Below are positions 1-9,894 of a stretch of 64,000 bases of DNA, in pieces; within the stretch, counting starts at the first letter, position 1, and every line of letters begins with the position of its first letter. The stretch lies in NCBI GenBank assembly GCA_013822735.1, contig PNKZ01000012.1, positions 1-64,000 of the forward strand, in the 5' to 3' direction. Under the pieces are notes generated by a model, which was not told where the DNA came from, searched no databases, and saw nothing but the letters and a program-made list of their open reading frames with translations. This stretch comes from Pirellula sp. Lineage in GTDB: Bacteria > Planctomycetota > Planctomycetia > Pirellulales > PNKZ01. The position numbers were made by a program, and so were the translations under genes.

Positions 1-1
1 C

Positions 2-2080
2 GCTTTGACGATCGACCAGGTCATCACCACCGGAACCGGCAGCAACGCCGACAACCGCGGCGACGTTCGCCTCACCGCGGCCGGGGATATTATCCAGGGA
101 ACTACGGGCAACGACACGACGGGAGTTGCTCGCAACGGCGTCATCTTGGCAGGACAGCTCGGCGTTCGAACCACCGTCGGGAACGTCAACCTGGCCCTCG
201 ACCGCATCGGCGGCGGGCTCGTTTCCAACAACGTCGATACGATTGCAGCGGCAAGCTCGGCCGTCGGCAGCTACGTTAAATATCGCGACGCCGACAGCTT
301 GACGATCGACACCGTCGCCGCCGACGGATCGCTCTTCGCGCTTGCCACGGGCGTGACGACGACCAACGGCGGGGCGTCGACCAACGGTGCGTTCAGCGCG
401 ACCGGCAACGACATCACACTGGTTTCCGGCGGAGCGCTCGTGATCAATCAAGCCGTCAACGCGGGAACGGCTACCGTCCGTCTCGCTTCCGACGGCGGCA
501 TCTCGCAGAGCGTCGCGGGGATCATTACCGCCAATTCATTAGGCCTACGCAATGCGACCGCCGGCAATATCGACCTCACCGTCGCGAGTACGCCGACGGT
601 GAACAACGTCGCCACGATCGCCGCCGTGAACTCGGCCGCATCCGGCCTCGTCAGGTACGAAGACGCCGATGACTTCGCGGTCGGCAGCGTAACCGCAGAT
701 CCCACGAGTGCCGCTCTCTTTGCAGCCGTGAGCGGCATCGTGCCGAACGATGCGCCCGCTCTCGACATAAACGCCGGTCTCACAGTAACCGAGGGTTCGA
801 CCGGCACGATCAATACGACGGTGCTGCGCTATACCGATACGAACAATTCGGACAAGCAGCTGGTCTACACGGTAGTCGCCGCGCCGACGCACGGCATTTT
901 GAAGAACGGCGCTACGACGCTATCCGCCGGCGGAACGTTCACGCAAGCCGATCTCGCGGCCGGCCTGGTGACGTACGTGCACGACGGGAGCGAGGCGAGT
1001 ACCGACTCCTTCAATTTTAGCGTCGCAGATTGGGCGGCTCCGGCGGTCACCGGCACTTTCCAATTGACGATCGCCCAAACCAACGACGCGCCGACCATCG
1101 ATCCGCAAGATTTCATCATCTACGCCAAGTCCAAAGCCGGCACGGTCGTCGGCACGGTGACGGCCGGCGACGTTGATCCGGGCCAGACGAAAAGCTTTGC
1201 CATTATGTCGGGCACGGGTGCCTTTGCGATCAATGCGCAAACCGGCGTCCTCACCGTGTTGAACACCAAACTGTTGGTCGGCACAAGCATTTCCTTCACG
1301 GTTCGCGTCACCGACAACGGTTCGCCGGCATTGTGGGACGAGACGACCGTTACCGTCGCATTGCGAAAAACGAATACGCCGCCGGAGCTCTCGCTGCTCG
1401 ACGGCTCCGGCGCGAACGTCGCGATCGTAAAGAACAAGGCGACCTTGACGATCGACGAGAACGCGCCGGGATCCACGACACAGAACGGCTTGCTCATCGG
1501 AACCGTCACCGCGGCCGATTTTGATCAGCCCGGGGCAGCCATCTCGGTATCCATGTCCGACGGATCGCGCTCGTTCACGTATAACGCCGCGACCGGCGAG
1601 GTATGGCTCGTCAATGCGTCCAAGCTCGACTACGAAGCCCGACGTTCCTTGACGCTCCAATTCACGGCTACCGACAATGGACTCATTGGCCGCGCCAACA
1701 CGGCGAAGTCGACGTTAACGTTGACGATCAAGTTGAACGACGTCAATGAAGCCCCGCGGATCACTTCGCCGTTCGTTTTCCGGATCAACGAAAACAACGC
1801 GGCCAACCAAACCGTCGGCATCATCCGGTCGTCGGATCCGGATCGCTCGTCACCGTTTAATTTCCACACGTATATGATCGTCTCCCAACAAGACGCATCC
1901 GGCGCTCCGGTCACGGTGTTTTCTATCGACGGCCTAACGGGGCGAATTACGGTACCGGGCGCTAAAGCCTTGGACTACGAAGCGCAGTCGTTCTACACGT
2001 TGACCGTTCGCGTCTTCGACGCCTGCGGACTCACGTCGGACCAAGTACTTTCGGTCCAAATCGTCGATCGTAAAGGCTAA
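2..2080 (+). CDS. Cadherin-repeat surface protein, C-terminal part (5'-truncated by window edge)
   Basis: The reading frame is open to the left edge, so the gene starts outside the window; the visible TTG is just an internal Leu codon. About 690 residues remain. The first third carries imperfect repeats built around 'VNNVATIAA' and 'RYEDADD' or 'KYRDADS', typical of long secreted beta-helix/filamentous proteins. From about residue 245 follow a cadherin-like (CSPG-type) repeat and three cadherin-type repeats, each introduced by Asn-Asp-Ala-Pro or Asn-Glu-Ala-Pro-like linkers and ending in 'VTDNG' or 'ATDNG' strands with acidic calcium-binding positions. The C-terminus ends shortly after the last repeat, with no anchor or sorting domain visible. 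The likely role is an extracellular adhesion or structural protein; the exact function is unknown. Confidence 0.8.
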   Translation, partial: ALTIDQVITTGTGSNADNRGDVRLTAAGDIIQGTTGNDTTGVARNGVILAGQLGVRTTVGNVNLALDRIGGGLVSNNVDTIAAASSAVGSYVKYRDADSLTIDTVAADGSLFALATGVTTTNGGASTNGAFSATGNDITLVSGGALVINQAVNAGTATVRLASDGGISQSVAGIITANSLGLRNATAGNIDLTVASTPTVNNVATIAAVNSAASGLVRYEDADDFAVGSVTADPTSAALFAAVSGIVPNDAPALDINAGLTVTEGSTGTINTTVLRYTDTNNSDKQLVYTVVAAPTHGILKNGATTLSAGGTFTQADLAAGLVTYVHDGSEASTDSFNFSVADWAAPAVTGTFQLTIAQTNDAPTIDPQDFIIYAKSKAGTVVGTVTAGDVDPGQTKSFAIMSGTGAFAINAQTGVLTVLNTKLLVGTSISFTVRVTDNGSPALWDETTVTVALRKTNTPPELSLLDGSGANVAIVKNKATLTIDENAPGSTTQNGLLIGTVTAADFDQPGAAISVSMSDGSRSFTYNAATGEVWLVNASKLDYEARRSLTLQFTATDNGLIGRANTAKSTLTLTIKLNDVNEAPRITSPFVFRINENNAANQTVGIIRSSDPDRSSPFNFHTYMIVSQQDASGAPVTVFSIDGLTGRITVPGAKALDYEAQSFYTLTVRVFDACGLTSDQVLSVQIVDRKG

Positions 2081-2081
2081 G

Positions 2082-2124
2082 GAAAAGGTGTCAGGGTAGA
2101 GAAAAAGGTGTCAGGAACCTTTTT
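2082..2124. repeat. Left REP-like hairpin repeats flanking the RAYT gene
   Basis: Two copies of AAAAGGTGTCAGG occur (from 2082 and 2103). The second lies in an imperfect palindrome, 2102-2124, with AAAAAGGT and ACCTTTTT arms. It is the exact reverse complement of the repeat starting at 2842 beyond the transposase gene, so the gene is bracketed by an inverted pair, as expected for REP sequences and their dedicated transposases. Confidence 0.75.
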
Positions 2125-2161
2125 CTTGACGTCTTGTCGGCGGGGCGTTAGTTTTACCGCC

Positions 2162-2836
2162 ATGGGACGATCTTTGCGCGCCGCCCGGGGCGGCTACGTT
2201 TATCATGTGTTGAATCGGGCCAATGCGCGGCTGCCGTTGTTCGAGTCGGACGACGACTACGAGGCCTTCGAGCGCATTCTGGCCGACGGCGTCGAGCGGT
2301 TTCGGCCGCGGCTCTTGGCCTTCTGCCTGATGCCCAACCATTGGCATCTGCTCGTGCACCCGCGCGAAGACGATGCGCTGTCCAAATTCGTCGGCTGGGT
2401 GACGCTGACCCATACGCAGCGACTGCACGCACACCGGGACACGACCGGTTGCGGGCACATCTACCAAGGGCGATTCAAGTCGTTTCCGGTGCAGGACGAC
2501 GACCATTTTTACACCGTCTGCCGGTATGTGGAACGGAACCACTTACGGGCCGGGCTCGTAAAAAAGGCCGAAGCGTGGCGGTTCGGCAGTTTGCGGCGGA
2601 TGACGCGCGGCGATGCCGAGGAGCGCGCGCTGCTTGCGCCGTGGCCGGTGCCGCGTCCGCGCAACTGGGCGACGCTTGTTAATCGCCCGCAAACGGAGGG
2701 GGAACTCGCGGCAATCCGTCGCGCAATTGCGCGCGGCAACCCGCTGGGGGACGAACGCTGGACGCAGCGGACGGTCGACAAACTGGGCCTGGAAACGACG
2801 CTGCGGCCGCGCGGCAGACCGAAAAAAGGGCCTTGA
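2162..2836 (+). CDS. REP-associated Y1 (HUH) transposase, RAYT family
   Basis: 224 residues from the ATG at 2162; an upstream in-frame extension to 2108 would run through the REP hairpin and is unlikely. The protein shows the family layout: an N-terminal 'YHVLNRAN' strand, the HUH metal motif His60-Trp-His62, and a helix 'RYVERNHLRAGLV' (residues 121-133) that carries the probable nucleophilic Tyr122. RAYTs nick and join single-stranded DNA at REP hairpins. They are single-copy domesticated relatives of IS200/IS605 TnpA and usually do not move themselves. The flanking inverted hairpins and the downstream 16-bp array are the likely substrate. The C-terminal tail ends in a basic Arg/Gly/Lys stretch. 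Confidence 0.9.
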   Translation: MGRSLRAARGGYVYHVLNRANARLPLFESDDDYEAFERILADGVERFRPRLLAFCLMPNHWHLLVHPREDDALSKFVGWVTLTHTQRLHAHRDTTGCGHIYQGRFKSFPVQDDDHFYTVCRYVERNHLRAGLVKKAEAWRFGSLRRMTRGDAEERALLAPWPVPRPRNWATLVNRPQTEGELAAIRRAIARGNPLGDERWTQRTVDKLGLETTLRPRGRPKKGP

Positions 2837-2841
2837 GATCT

Positions 2842-2981
2842 AAAAAAGGTTCCTGACACCTTTTTTGACTGACACCTTTTTTGACTGACACCTTTTTTGA
2901 CTGACACCTTTTTTGACTGACACCTTTTTTGACTGACACCTTTTTTGACTGACACCTTTTTTGACTGACACCTTTTTTGAA
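2842..2981. repeat. Right REP hairpin plus 16-bp tandem array (8 units)
   Basis: An AAAAAAGGT...ACCTTTTTT palindrome (2842-2866) is followed by direct repeats of TGACACCTTTTTTGAC beginning at 2854, 2870, 2886, 2902, 2918, 2934, 2950 and 2966. The units are identical apart from the last, which loses its final bases. The period is exactly 16 bp with no spacers. Each unit contains one half (TGACACCTTTTTT) of the REP palindrome, so the array looks like an expansion of one REP arm next to the RAYT gene. Confidence 0.9.
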
Positions 2982-3091
2982 CACCGGCGGCTTGAATGCG
3001 CTGTCGCTTGTGAAAGTGAATGGAGTTTGGAAGATGAGCAACTAAGCCGGTACGTTTCGATTCTCTGCCACGCCCGCGAGTGCATGCCGTG

Positions 3092-4372
3092 ATGTCGCCC
3101 ACCCGTCCGAATGTTTCCCGTCGCGAATTTCTGGTTCGGTCGGCCGCCGCAGCGGCGGCGTTGTCGCTAGCCGATGGGGCGATCGCTGCAGCGGCGCCGG
3201 CGGCAGGTCGGCGACCGAAGTTGTTGCTGCGCTCGTCGTGGCAAACTGTGAACATCGGCGACATTGCGCATACGCCGGGCGTGCTGCGATTGCTGGAGGA
3301 GCACATACCCGAGGCCGACGTGACGCTCTGGCCGAGCAGCGTCGATAACGGGGTGCGCGAAATGCTGATGGCGCGGTTTCGGAAGCTGAAGATCGTGAGG
3401 GCCGCGGACGATGTGAAGCAGGCGATCGCGGAGAACGACTTCCTGTTGCATGGTTCGGGGCCTTCGGTGGTGGCGGAGAAGGATGTGGCCCGCTGGCGGA
3501 AGGAGACCGGTAAACCGTACGGCATTTACGGCGTGACGATCGGCTCGGTGAGCGACCCGTTGCGGGAACTCCTGACGGATGCACGGTTTACGTACTGCCG
3601 GGATTCGGTGTCGCTGAAGGTGATACAGTCGGCCGGGGTGAAATGCCCCATCATGGAATTTGGGCCGGATGGGGCCTTTGCCACCGACCTGAGGAACGAC
3701 GCGGCCGCGGACGCCTTCCTGCAAAAGCACGAGCTGACGCAAGGCAGGTTCCTCTGCGTAATCCCTCGGCTGCGCTATACGCCGTATTGGACGATCCCGA
3801 GCAAGAAGCGGCCGTTTGACGCGAAGCGCCACGCTCGGAACGAGGAGTTGAAGGAGCACGATTGTGCCCCGCTGCGGGCCGCCATTGAGTTGGTGACGCG
3901 GGAGACCGACCACAAGGTACTCATCTGCCCTGAGGACCAGACGCAGATGGCCGTAGGCAAGGAGATGCTTTACGACAAGCTCTCGGGGGACGTGCAAAAG
4001 AAGTGCGTCTGGCGGGAGAACTACTGGCTGACCGACGAAGCTCTGAGCACTTATGTGAAGAGCGAGGGGATGTTCGGGCTGGAGATGCATACGCCGATCA
4101 TGTGCATCGGCAACGGGGTGCCGGCGATCGTCGGCCGGTTCGAAGAGCAGACCAGCAAGGGCTTCATGTGGCGGGACATCGGCCTAGAGGATTGGCTCTT
4201 CGATATGGACCGGCCCGAGCAAACGGCCCGACTGCCGGAAACCGTGCTCTCGCTGGTAAAGGACCGCGATGCAACGATGGAGCGGACGCGGAAGGCCGGC
4301 GAGTATGTAAAGCAACGCCAGCGCGAGACCATGGCCGAGGTTCGACGGGGCTTGGGTTTGGCGGTGTCCTAG
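3092..4372 (+). CDS. Tat-exported polysaccharide pyruvyl transferase family protein
   Basis: 426 residues from the ATG at 3092 (a GTG at 3080 would add four residues). The N-terminus is a twin-arginine signal: Ser-Arg-Arg-Glu-Phe-Leu at residues 9-14, then an Ala-rich hydrophobic stretch ending in Ala-Ala-Ala. The mature part begins 'LLLRSSWQTVNIGDIAHTPG', the start strand of the PS_pyruv_trans fold, and has the 'HGSGPSVV' and 'EMHTPIMCIGNGVPAI' segments characteristic of the family near donor-binding sites. Family members move pyruvyl groups onto polysaccharides, but an exported version is unusual since phosphoenolpyruvate is cytoplasmic, so the reaction here is uncertain. It stands alone between the REP array and the nusA cluster. 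Confidence 0.75.
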   Translation: MSPTRPNVSRREFLVRSAAAAAALSLADGAIAAAAPAAGRRPKLLLRSSWQTVNIGDIAHTPGVLRLLEEHIPEADVTLWPSSVDNGVREMLMARFRKLKIVRAADDVKQAIAENDFLLHGSGPSVVAEKDVARWRKETGKPYGIYGVTIGSVSDPLRELLTDARFTYCRDSVSLKVIQSAGVKCPIMEFGPDGAFATDLRNDAAADAFLQKHELTQGRFLCVIPRLRYTPYWTIPSKKRPFDAKRHARNEELKEHDCAPLRAAIELVTRETDHKVLICPEDQTQMAVGKEMLYDKLSGDVQKKCVWRENYWLTDEALSTYVKSEGMFGLEMHTPIMCIGNGVPAIVGRFEEQTSKGFMWRDIGLEDWLFDMDRPEQTARLPETVLSLVKDRDATMERTRKAGEYVKQRQRETMAEVRRGLGLAVS

Positions 4373-4910
4373 CCAGGGCGCCGCTCCCAACTTGTGGTGG
4401 AAAACCTGGAACGGGAACGACGTTCGGGACAGCCATCGGTCGTGATTGGCCTCGAACCTCGTAACCCCCTAAAATATCCTGAGATTTCGCTCGGCAAATC
4501 AGACTTTGCAGGTCGACAGGCGGGGGTTTCTAAGGGTACAAAGACAGGTTACCAGTTCGGCGCAGATGGTCCGCTCCGGGGTTGTGCTGTTCGCAGCCTC
4601 CGTCGGGAGCGGTATTTTCTGTAGTCGGCGGGTGCGGCAAGCCGTGTTTATGGCGCGATTTGCCTCACCTGGGCGCTTGTCCGTAGGAGTTTGCAACTCC
4701 TTTTGGGGAGCCCCGGTCGAAATGGTTCGGTACGCGTCGACGTCAACCTCGCCACCGGCGCTAGCCGATTGCGAAGCCGTGCCGCTGAGCACGTGGGGAA
4801 GATTTGTCGTCTCAAACCAGGAGCTTTTCCGACAAGCAAAACGGCTGCGAAGTATCACAATTCGACAATTCGGTTTTCAGAAGCCCGTTGCGGGCGTAAG
4901 TGAGTGGATG
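4373..4910. other. Non-coding stretch upstream of nusA
   Basis: 538 bases without a convincing gene. An open frame continues upstream of nusA to 4506, but its translation lacks the codon pattern of neighbouring genes and matches nothing I recognise. rimP, which often precedes nusA, is absent. The stretch holds a small hairpin (4686-4700) and presumably the nusA promoter, which I cannot place. Confidence 0.6.
4686..4704 (+). terminator. Weak hairpin with short T run in the nusA leader
   Basis: GGAGTT, loop TGC, AACTCC, followed by TTTT. A 6-bp stem with a four-T tail could be a weak terminator or attenuator about 200 bases ahead of nusA. nusA operons are commonly autoregulated through leader termination, but that is only an analogy here. 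Confidence 0.3.
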
Positions 4911-6248
4911 ATGAATACTCAAGAACTTTTGCGAATCATCGACGCGATCCATCGCGAAAAGAACATCGACAAAGAGGTCGTATTTCAAGCGATTGAGTCC
5001 GCGCTGGTCTCCGCCGCCAAGAAGCACTACGGCGAAAACGAAGAGATCACCGTCACGATCAACCGGCAAGACGGTTCGATCTCCGCTACGCACAACGGCG
5101 AACTGCTCGACCAAGAAGAGACGGTCGGCCGCATCGGCGCTCAAACCGCCAAACAAGTCATCATCCAAAAGGTCCGCGAGGCCGAACGAGACGCGCTCTA
5201 CAACGAATACGACCGCGAAATCGGTCAGCTCGTCACCGGCATCGTGCAGCGCTACGAAAACGGCACGGCCACGGTTACGCTGCCCAACTGCGAAGCCATC
5301 CTGCCGCGCAGCGAGCAAATCCCCGGCGAATCGCACCATCCGAACGAGCGCGTCCGCGCCACGGTGTGCGAAGTGCGCAAGGCCGGCAGCCGTGTGAAAG
5401 TCATCCTCAGCCGTACCCGCGCGGCGCTGGTAGGCCGGCTCTTTGAGCAAGAAATCCCGGAAATCGGCGACGGCGTCATTGAAATCAAAGCCATGGCGCG
5501 CGAGCCGGGCTACCGCACGAAAGTGGCCGTCAGCTCGAGCGATCAACGGGTCGACTGCGTCGGCGCTTGCGTCGGCGTACGCGGCAACCGCATTAAGAAC
5601 ATCGTCGACGAGCTCGCCGGCGAACGCATCGACATCGTCCGCTATAGCGACGACATGCAGGTGCTCATCCCCAACGCTTTGCAGCCCGCCGAAGTCGAAG
5701 AGGTGATCCTCTGCTCGATGCTCGGCCGCGCCATTGTGCTGGTGCGCGAAGACCAGCTCTCGTTGGCCATCGGTCGCCGCGGGCAAAATGTGCGATTGGC
5801 CAGCAAGCTTTGCGGCTGGGATATCGAGATCATGACCCGTGAAGAGCTCGACGAGCAAATCGAGCGCGCCGTCGGCGGTTTCTGCACGATCGAAGGTGTC
5901 GACGAATCGTTGGCCGAAAAGCTCGTCGGCGAAGGCTTCTTGTCGTACGACGATCTTTCCATCATCGAGCCCGATTCGCTGATGGAAATGAGCGGGCTGA
6001 CGGAAGAACAGGTGGAAAGCATCACCACGCAAGCCGAATCGCGGGCTCAAGAGGCGGAAGTGGCGGCGGCGGAAGAACGTCGTCGGCAACGCGAACAACA
6101 ACGAATCGACGCCGTCACGGCGGAGATCGATGCCAAGGAAGCTGCCGAGAAGGCGGCTGCCGAACAGAATACGGCGGTCGAAACGCAGGCTCAGGACGCG
6201 AGCGCCGAAAGCGCCAGCGGAGCCGGTGCGAGCGAGTCGACGTCGTGA
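4911..6248 (+). CDS. nusA: Transcription termination/antitermination factor NusA
   Basis: 445 residues, starting at the second of two adjacent ATGs, where homology begins (Met-Asn-Thr-Gln-Glu-Leu-Leu). Domain order is standard: an N-terminal RNA polymerase-binding domain (about 1-120), an S1 domain opening with '[14 protein letters not shown]', KH1, and KH2 with '[13 protein letters not shown]'. A short helix-hairpin-helix-like segment follows ('[20 protein letters not shown]'). The tail is Ala/Glu-rich and probably disordered or coiled; the two acidic repeats of enterobacterial NusA are not obvious. NusA binds RNA polymerase and nascent RNA and modulates pausing and termination. It heads a nusA-infB-rbfA cluster. 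Confidence 0.95.
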   Translation: MNTQELLRIIDAIHREKNIDKEVVFQAIESALVSAAKKHYGENEEITVTINRQDGSISATHNGELLDQEETVGRIGAQTAKQVIIQKVREAERDALYNEYDREIGQLVTGIVQRYENGTATVTLPNCEAILPRSEQIPGESHHPNERVRATVCEVRKAGSRVKVILSRTRAALVGRLFEQEIPEIGDGVIEIKAMAREPGYRTKVAVSSSDQRVDCVGACVGVRGNRIKNIVDELAGERIDIVRYSDDMQVLIPNALQPAEVEEVILCSMLGRAIVLVREDQLSLAIGRRGQNVRLASKLCGWDIEIMTREELDEQIERAVGGFCTIEGVDESLAEKLVGEGFLSYDDLSIIEPDSLMEMSGLTEEQVESITTQAESRAQEAEVAAAEERRRQREQQRIDAVTAEIDAKEAAEKAAAEQNTAVETQAQDASAESASGAGASESTS

Positions 6249-6412
6249 GCAAGACATTAGTGACAGAGACGAGTCGGAACATTGGCTACGGCAAAATCCG
6301 GTGCGACTTATGACAAGTCGCTCGATACACCGAAGCCCGAGACAGAATTCATTGAGTTTGGAAGCAGGGCCTGCGAGGTTCGCAGCGCTGCGCTTCCGAG
6401 GGAGAAAGCCGC

Positions 6413-9280
6413 TTGGTCGTTCGGATTTATTCGTTAGCCAAAGAACTGAAACTGGACAGCAAAGTCCTAGTAGACATCTGCACTAGAGCAGGCGTCGGCG
6501 GGAAGGGCTCGGCATTGGCCAGCCTCACCGACGAAGAAGTCGCCAAGGTCAAGGCCTTCATGGCCGGCGGTGGTGGCGCAAAAGCGTCGGCCGCACCTCC
6601 CTCCGTGGCCGCCGCGACAGCCGCTTCGGCTACTCTCACGGCCCCTCTTCGGGCTCCGATCCCGCCCGTCATCCCGTCCATTACCGGGAAACCCCCGGTA
6701 CTGAAAGTACCTTCCGCCCCGAAGGCGGCGCCGCAAGCGCCCGTGGAAGCTCCGGAAGTAGTTACGGTGCCGGAAGTTGTCGCGCCGCCGGTCGTGGAAA
6801 GCGCTCCGGCAGCGCCCCCCGCGCCTCCTGCAATCGCCGCACAAGCGCCGCCGACGGAACCGCAAGGGATGCGTCGCGAAGACTACATGGGTCCCGGCGG
6901 CACGGCTGGACGGATGCCGATCCTCTCGTCGCGCGTCGAACGCGATAAAGGTGACGGCTCAAAGAAGTCGGCCGAGCCGAAGCCCCGTTCGCCGGCGATT
7001 CGTGTTGGTCGCATGCCGACGGTGGAACAGCCGCGCGCTGCCGCGGCATCCAACGAGCCCGCCCCGCAAAAGCCGGACTTGAAGCTACCGATCGACGCCA
7101 TTCGGGCGTCGAAGGTCGGCGGCAAGCCGTTGCAGGCGCATTTGAAAAAGCACGAGGATCGCCGTAAGGCGGAACTCGACGCCGAACAACAAGCCAAGAC
7201 GCCGGGCCGCGGTCCGGTGACGCGCAGTCCGGGTCGGCCGGGCGTTCCCGCAGTGCCGCTATCGGCGGAAGAACTCGCTCGCGAACGAACGCGCCGTGCC
7301 GCAGGCGGAACCGCAGGCAAAGGCAACGACGCCCTCACGCTCCGTGAACAACGCCAACTCGGTCGGAAAAAGAAGACCGACGACGTGCCGTTGCGCCGCA
7401 TCAATGCCGTTACGGGCCTCGAAGAGGACGTGCCGCAACCGAAGCGGATCCACCACGTTCGCAGAACCAAGCTGACGGGGACCGGCGCTAACACCGCCGC
7501 TCCGCGCAAAGGAAAAGTCGTCGTGGAAATGCCCTGCACGGTTCGAAGCCTCTCGGAAGCTCTCGGCGTTCGCGCGCCGCAGGTGCTGATGAAGTTGTTG
7601 CAACTGGGCCTGCCCGGCAATATCAACTCGCAACTCAGCGCCGAAACAGTCGAGCTTTTGGCTGTGGAATTCGGCTTGGAAATCGATTTGAAGCAGCCGG
7701 AAGACGTGGAAGCGACGATGCTCGCCGAAATGGACGCCGCGGAAGACTCGCCAGAGTCGCTCCAGCCGCGTGCTCCGGTGGTTACGTTCCTCGGTCACGT
7801 CGACCACGGCAAAACATCTTTGCTCGATAAGCTGATCGGCTTGAACGTCGTCGCCGGCGAAAGCGGCGGCATCACCCAGCACATCCGCGCCTACCGCATT
7901 GAGAAGGACGGCCGTCCGATTACGTTCGTCGATACGCCGGGCCACGAAGCGTTCACGGAAATGCGTGCTCGCGGCGCCAACGTTACCGACATCGCCGTAC
8001 TCGTCGTCGCCGCCGACGACGGGGTCATGCCGCAGACCGAAGAAGCCATCAGCCACGCCCGCGCGGCGGGTGTGCCGATCGTCATCGCTTTGAACAAAAC
8101 CGACTTGCCGGGCATTAACTACGATCGCATTTTCTCGCAACTCGTAACCGCAGGTTTGCAACCGACGGAGTGGGGCGGCGAAACCGAACTCGTTCGCTGT
8201 AGCGCCCACACGGGTCAAGGCTTGCCCGAATTGCTCGAAACATTGCTTACGATCGCCGACCTCCACGAACTCAAGGCCAACCCGAATCGTGACGCCAACG
8301 GCACCTGCTTGGAAGCCGATATGAGCGAAGGGCGCGGCGTTTCGGCCAAGTGCATCGTGCAAAAGGGTACGCTCAAGGTCGGCGACATTGTCGTTTGCGG
8401 CGCTGCGCATGGCCGCGTCAAAGCGATGTACGACACGCTCCATACTCGACAAGAGTTGAAGGAAGCCGGCCCCTCGATGCCGGTGACCGTTACGGGCCTC
8501 GACATTGCGCCCAACGCCGGCGATCACTTCTACGTGGTCGACGACATCGCCAAAGCTCGTGAAATTGCCGCTAAGCGCGCGGCTCAGCAACGTTCGACGT
8601 CGCTCACCGGCGGTCCTACGCACGTCACGCTTGAAACTTTGTTCGACAAGCTCAGCGGCGAAGGGGTGCAGACGCTCAACTTGATCCTGCGTTCCGACGT
8701 CCGCGGCTCGATCGAAGCCATCCAAAAGGAACTCGGCAAACTGCAGCATCCCGAAGTGCAAGTCAAGGTTCTGCAAGCGACGGTCGGCGGCGTTTCCGAG
8801 GCCGACGTCCATTTGGCCGACGCGTCGGATGCGATCATCATCGCGTTCAACGTGGTGCCGGACGAAAAGGCCCGTATGCTCGCCGACGCGAAGGGAGTGC
8901 AGATCCGCCGTTACGACATCATTTATCAAGTCACCGACGACCTGAAGCTCGCGCTCGAGGGCATGTTGAAGCCGGAGAAGCGCGAGATCGACCTCGGTCG
9001 GGCCTTGGTTCAGAAGTCGTTCACCATCAGCCGCGTCGGCACCGTCGCAGGTTGCCGCGTGCTGCAAGGGACGATCGAACGCAACTGCCGCATTCGCATT
9101 ATTCGGGACAGCCGCATCCTGGGCGAATACGCACTCGACACGCTGAAGCGTGAGAAAGACGATGCCCGCGAAGTGCGCGAAGGCATGGAGTGCGGCATCA
9201 AGCTTTCCGGCTTCAACGATGTGAAGGAAGGGGACATTCTCGAAGCCTATAAGGTCGAGGAAGTCGCTCGCACCCTGTAA
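6413..9280 (+). CDS. infB: Translation initiation factor IF-2
   Basis: 955 residues from a TTG codon. GGGAGA lies just upstream at normal spacing, and the IF2 N-terminal domain begins immediately ('[19 protein letters not shown]'), so a non-ATG start is likely. A long Pro/Ala/Lys-rich linker (about 55-370) precedes the second IF2N module ('[10 protein letters not shown]'). The GTPase domain shows G1 'GHVDHGKT' near residue 461, G3 'DTPGHEAF', G4 'NKTD' and G5-like 'SAHTGQG', followed by the beta-barrel and the C-terminal fMet-tRNA-binding domain ('[19 protein letters not shown]'). IF-2 positions initiator tRNA on the 30S subunit and promotes subunit joining. Confidence 0.97.
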   Translation: MVVRIYSLAKELKLDSKVLVDICTRAGVGGKGSALASLTDEEVAKVKAFMAGGGGAKASAAPPSVAAATAASATLTAPLRAPIPPVIPSITGKPPVLKVPSAPKAAPQAPVEAPEVVTVPEVVAPPVVESAPAAPPAPPAIAAQAPPTEPQGMRREDYMGPGGTAGRMPILSSRVERDKGDGSKKSAEPKPRSPAIRVGRMPTVEQPRAAAASNEPAPQKPDLKLPIDAIRASKVGGKPLQAHLKKHEDRRKAELDAEQQAKTPGRGPVTRSPGRPGVPAVPLSAEELARERTRRAAGGTAGKGNDALTLREQRQLGRKKKTDDVPLRRINAVTGLEEDVPQPKRIHHVRRTKLTGTGANTAAPRKGKVVVEMPCTVRSLSEALGVRAPQVLMKLLQLGLPGNINSQLSAETVELLAVEFGLEIDLKQPEDVEATMLAEMDAAEDSPESLQPRAPVVTFLGHVDHGKTSLLDKLIGLNVVAGESGGITQHIRAYRIEKDGRPITFVDTPGHEAFTEMRARGANVTDIAVLVVAADDGVMPQTEEAISHARAAGVPIVIALNKTDLPGINYDRIFSQLVTAGLQPTEWGGETELVRCSAHTGQGLPELLETLLTIADLHELKANPNRDANGTCLEADMSEGRGVSAKCIVQKGTLKVGDIVVCGAAHGRVKAMYDTLHTRQELKEAGPSMPVTVTGLDIAPNAGDHFYVVDDIAKAREIAAKRAAQQRSTSLTGGPTHVTLETLFDKLSGEGVQTLNLILRSDVRGSIEAIQKELGKLQHPEVQVKVLQATVGGVSEADVHLADASDAIIIAFNVVPDEKARMLADAKGVQIRRYDIIYQVTDDLKLALEGMLKPEKREIDLGRALVQKSFTISRVGTVAGCRVLQGTIERNCRIRIIRDSRILGEYALDTLKREKDDAREVREGMECGIKLSGFNDVKEGDILEAYKVEEVARTL

Positions 9281-9354
9281 GGCGAGCGCTTCGCGCCTCG
9301 CTTTCGACCCGTCCGTATTTGCCGTTCGCCGCTTCCTTCTCCCGTTGACGCCTC

Positions 9355-9831
9355 ATGACCTCACGCCGCCTGCTTAAAGCCGCTCAAGCCATTCGCGAAG
9401 TCGTCAGCATGGCGATTTTGACGGAGTTGCGGGATCCGCGCGTGAAGTACGTGACCGTGACGAAGGTGGAAGTGCTTCCCGACATGAAGCAGGCCAAGGT
9501 CTACGTCACGATCATGGGGGAAGAAACTCAGCAACGCCTGTCGTTGCGGGGTTTGCAAAACGCCGCAGGATTCCTGCAGGCCAAGATCGCGGAACGGATC
9601 GATACGCGCTATACGCCCCGGCTGGAGTTTTTGCTGGACGAAGGGGCGAAGAACCTGCAGCAGATCGACCAAATTCTCCGCCGCGTACTGCCGACCGATT
9701 CGGATACGAGCGACGAAGACGAAGAATTGGAAGACGCGGAAGCCGAAGGGGACGCCGACGCGTCGCACTTCGACGATGAAGAAAGCGACGAAGCTGACGC
9801 GACGAACGAACGACCGGACGCGAGTTCGTAG
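9355..9831 (+). CDS. rbfA: Ribosome-binding factor A
   Basis: 158 residues, beginning 75 bases after infB. The RbfA KH-like fold is visible: 'LTELRDPRVKYVTVTKVEVLPDMKQAKVYV', with the conserved Arg-Asp-Pro, then 'LRGLQNAAGFLQAKIAERID' and 'RYTPRLEFLLDEG' (residues up to about 110). The remaining ~45 residues are a very acidic Asp/Glu-rich tail, longer than in the enterobacterial protein and probably disordered. RbfA binds 30S precursors near the 5' end of 16S rRNA and helps late maturation; its place behind infB is widely conserved. Confidence 0.93.
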   Translation: MTSRRLLKAAQAIREVVSMAILTELRDPRVKYVTVTKVEVLPDMKQAKVYVTIMGEETQQRLSLRGLQNAAGFLQAKIAERIDTRYTPRLEFLLDEGAKNLQQIDQILRRVLPTDSDTSDEDEELEDAEAEGDADASHFDDEESDEADATNERPDASS

Positions 9832-9894
9832 GTCGACTCGGCTCCGAACGAACACTCAATTTAAGTAAGCAATCACCACATTTCGATTTCGAAC

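Noticed and set aside
2108-2836. Complete autonomous insertion sequence
   Set aside because: Only a single Y1 transposase of the RAYT type with REP hairpins is seen; no TnpB, target duplication or IS ends.
2842-2981. CRISPR array
   Set aside because: Units are only 16 bp, directly abutting, with no unique spacers and no cas genes; it is a tandem repeat tied to the RAYT.
2679-3085. Minus-strand frames encoding Lys-Lys-Val-Ser repeats
   Set aside because: They are translations of the 16-bp DNA array (a 48-base coding period), not a protein gene.
4506-4910. In-frame upstream extension of nusA
   Set aside because: The translation has no NusA similarity, lacks local codon bias and contains the leader hairpin; the NusA N-terminus begins at 4911.
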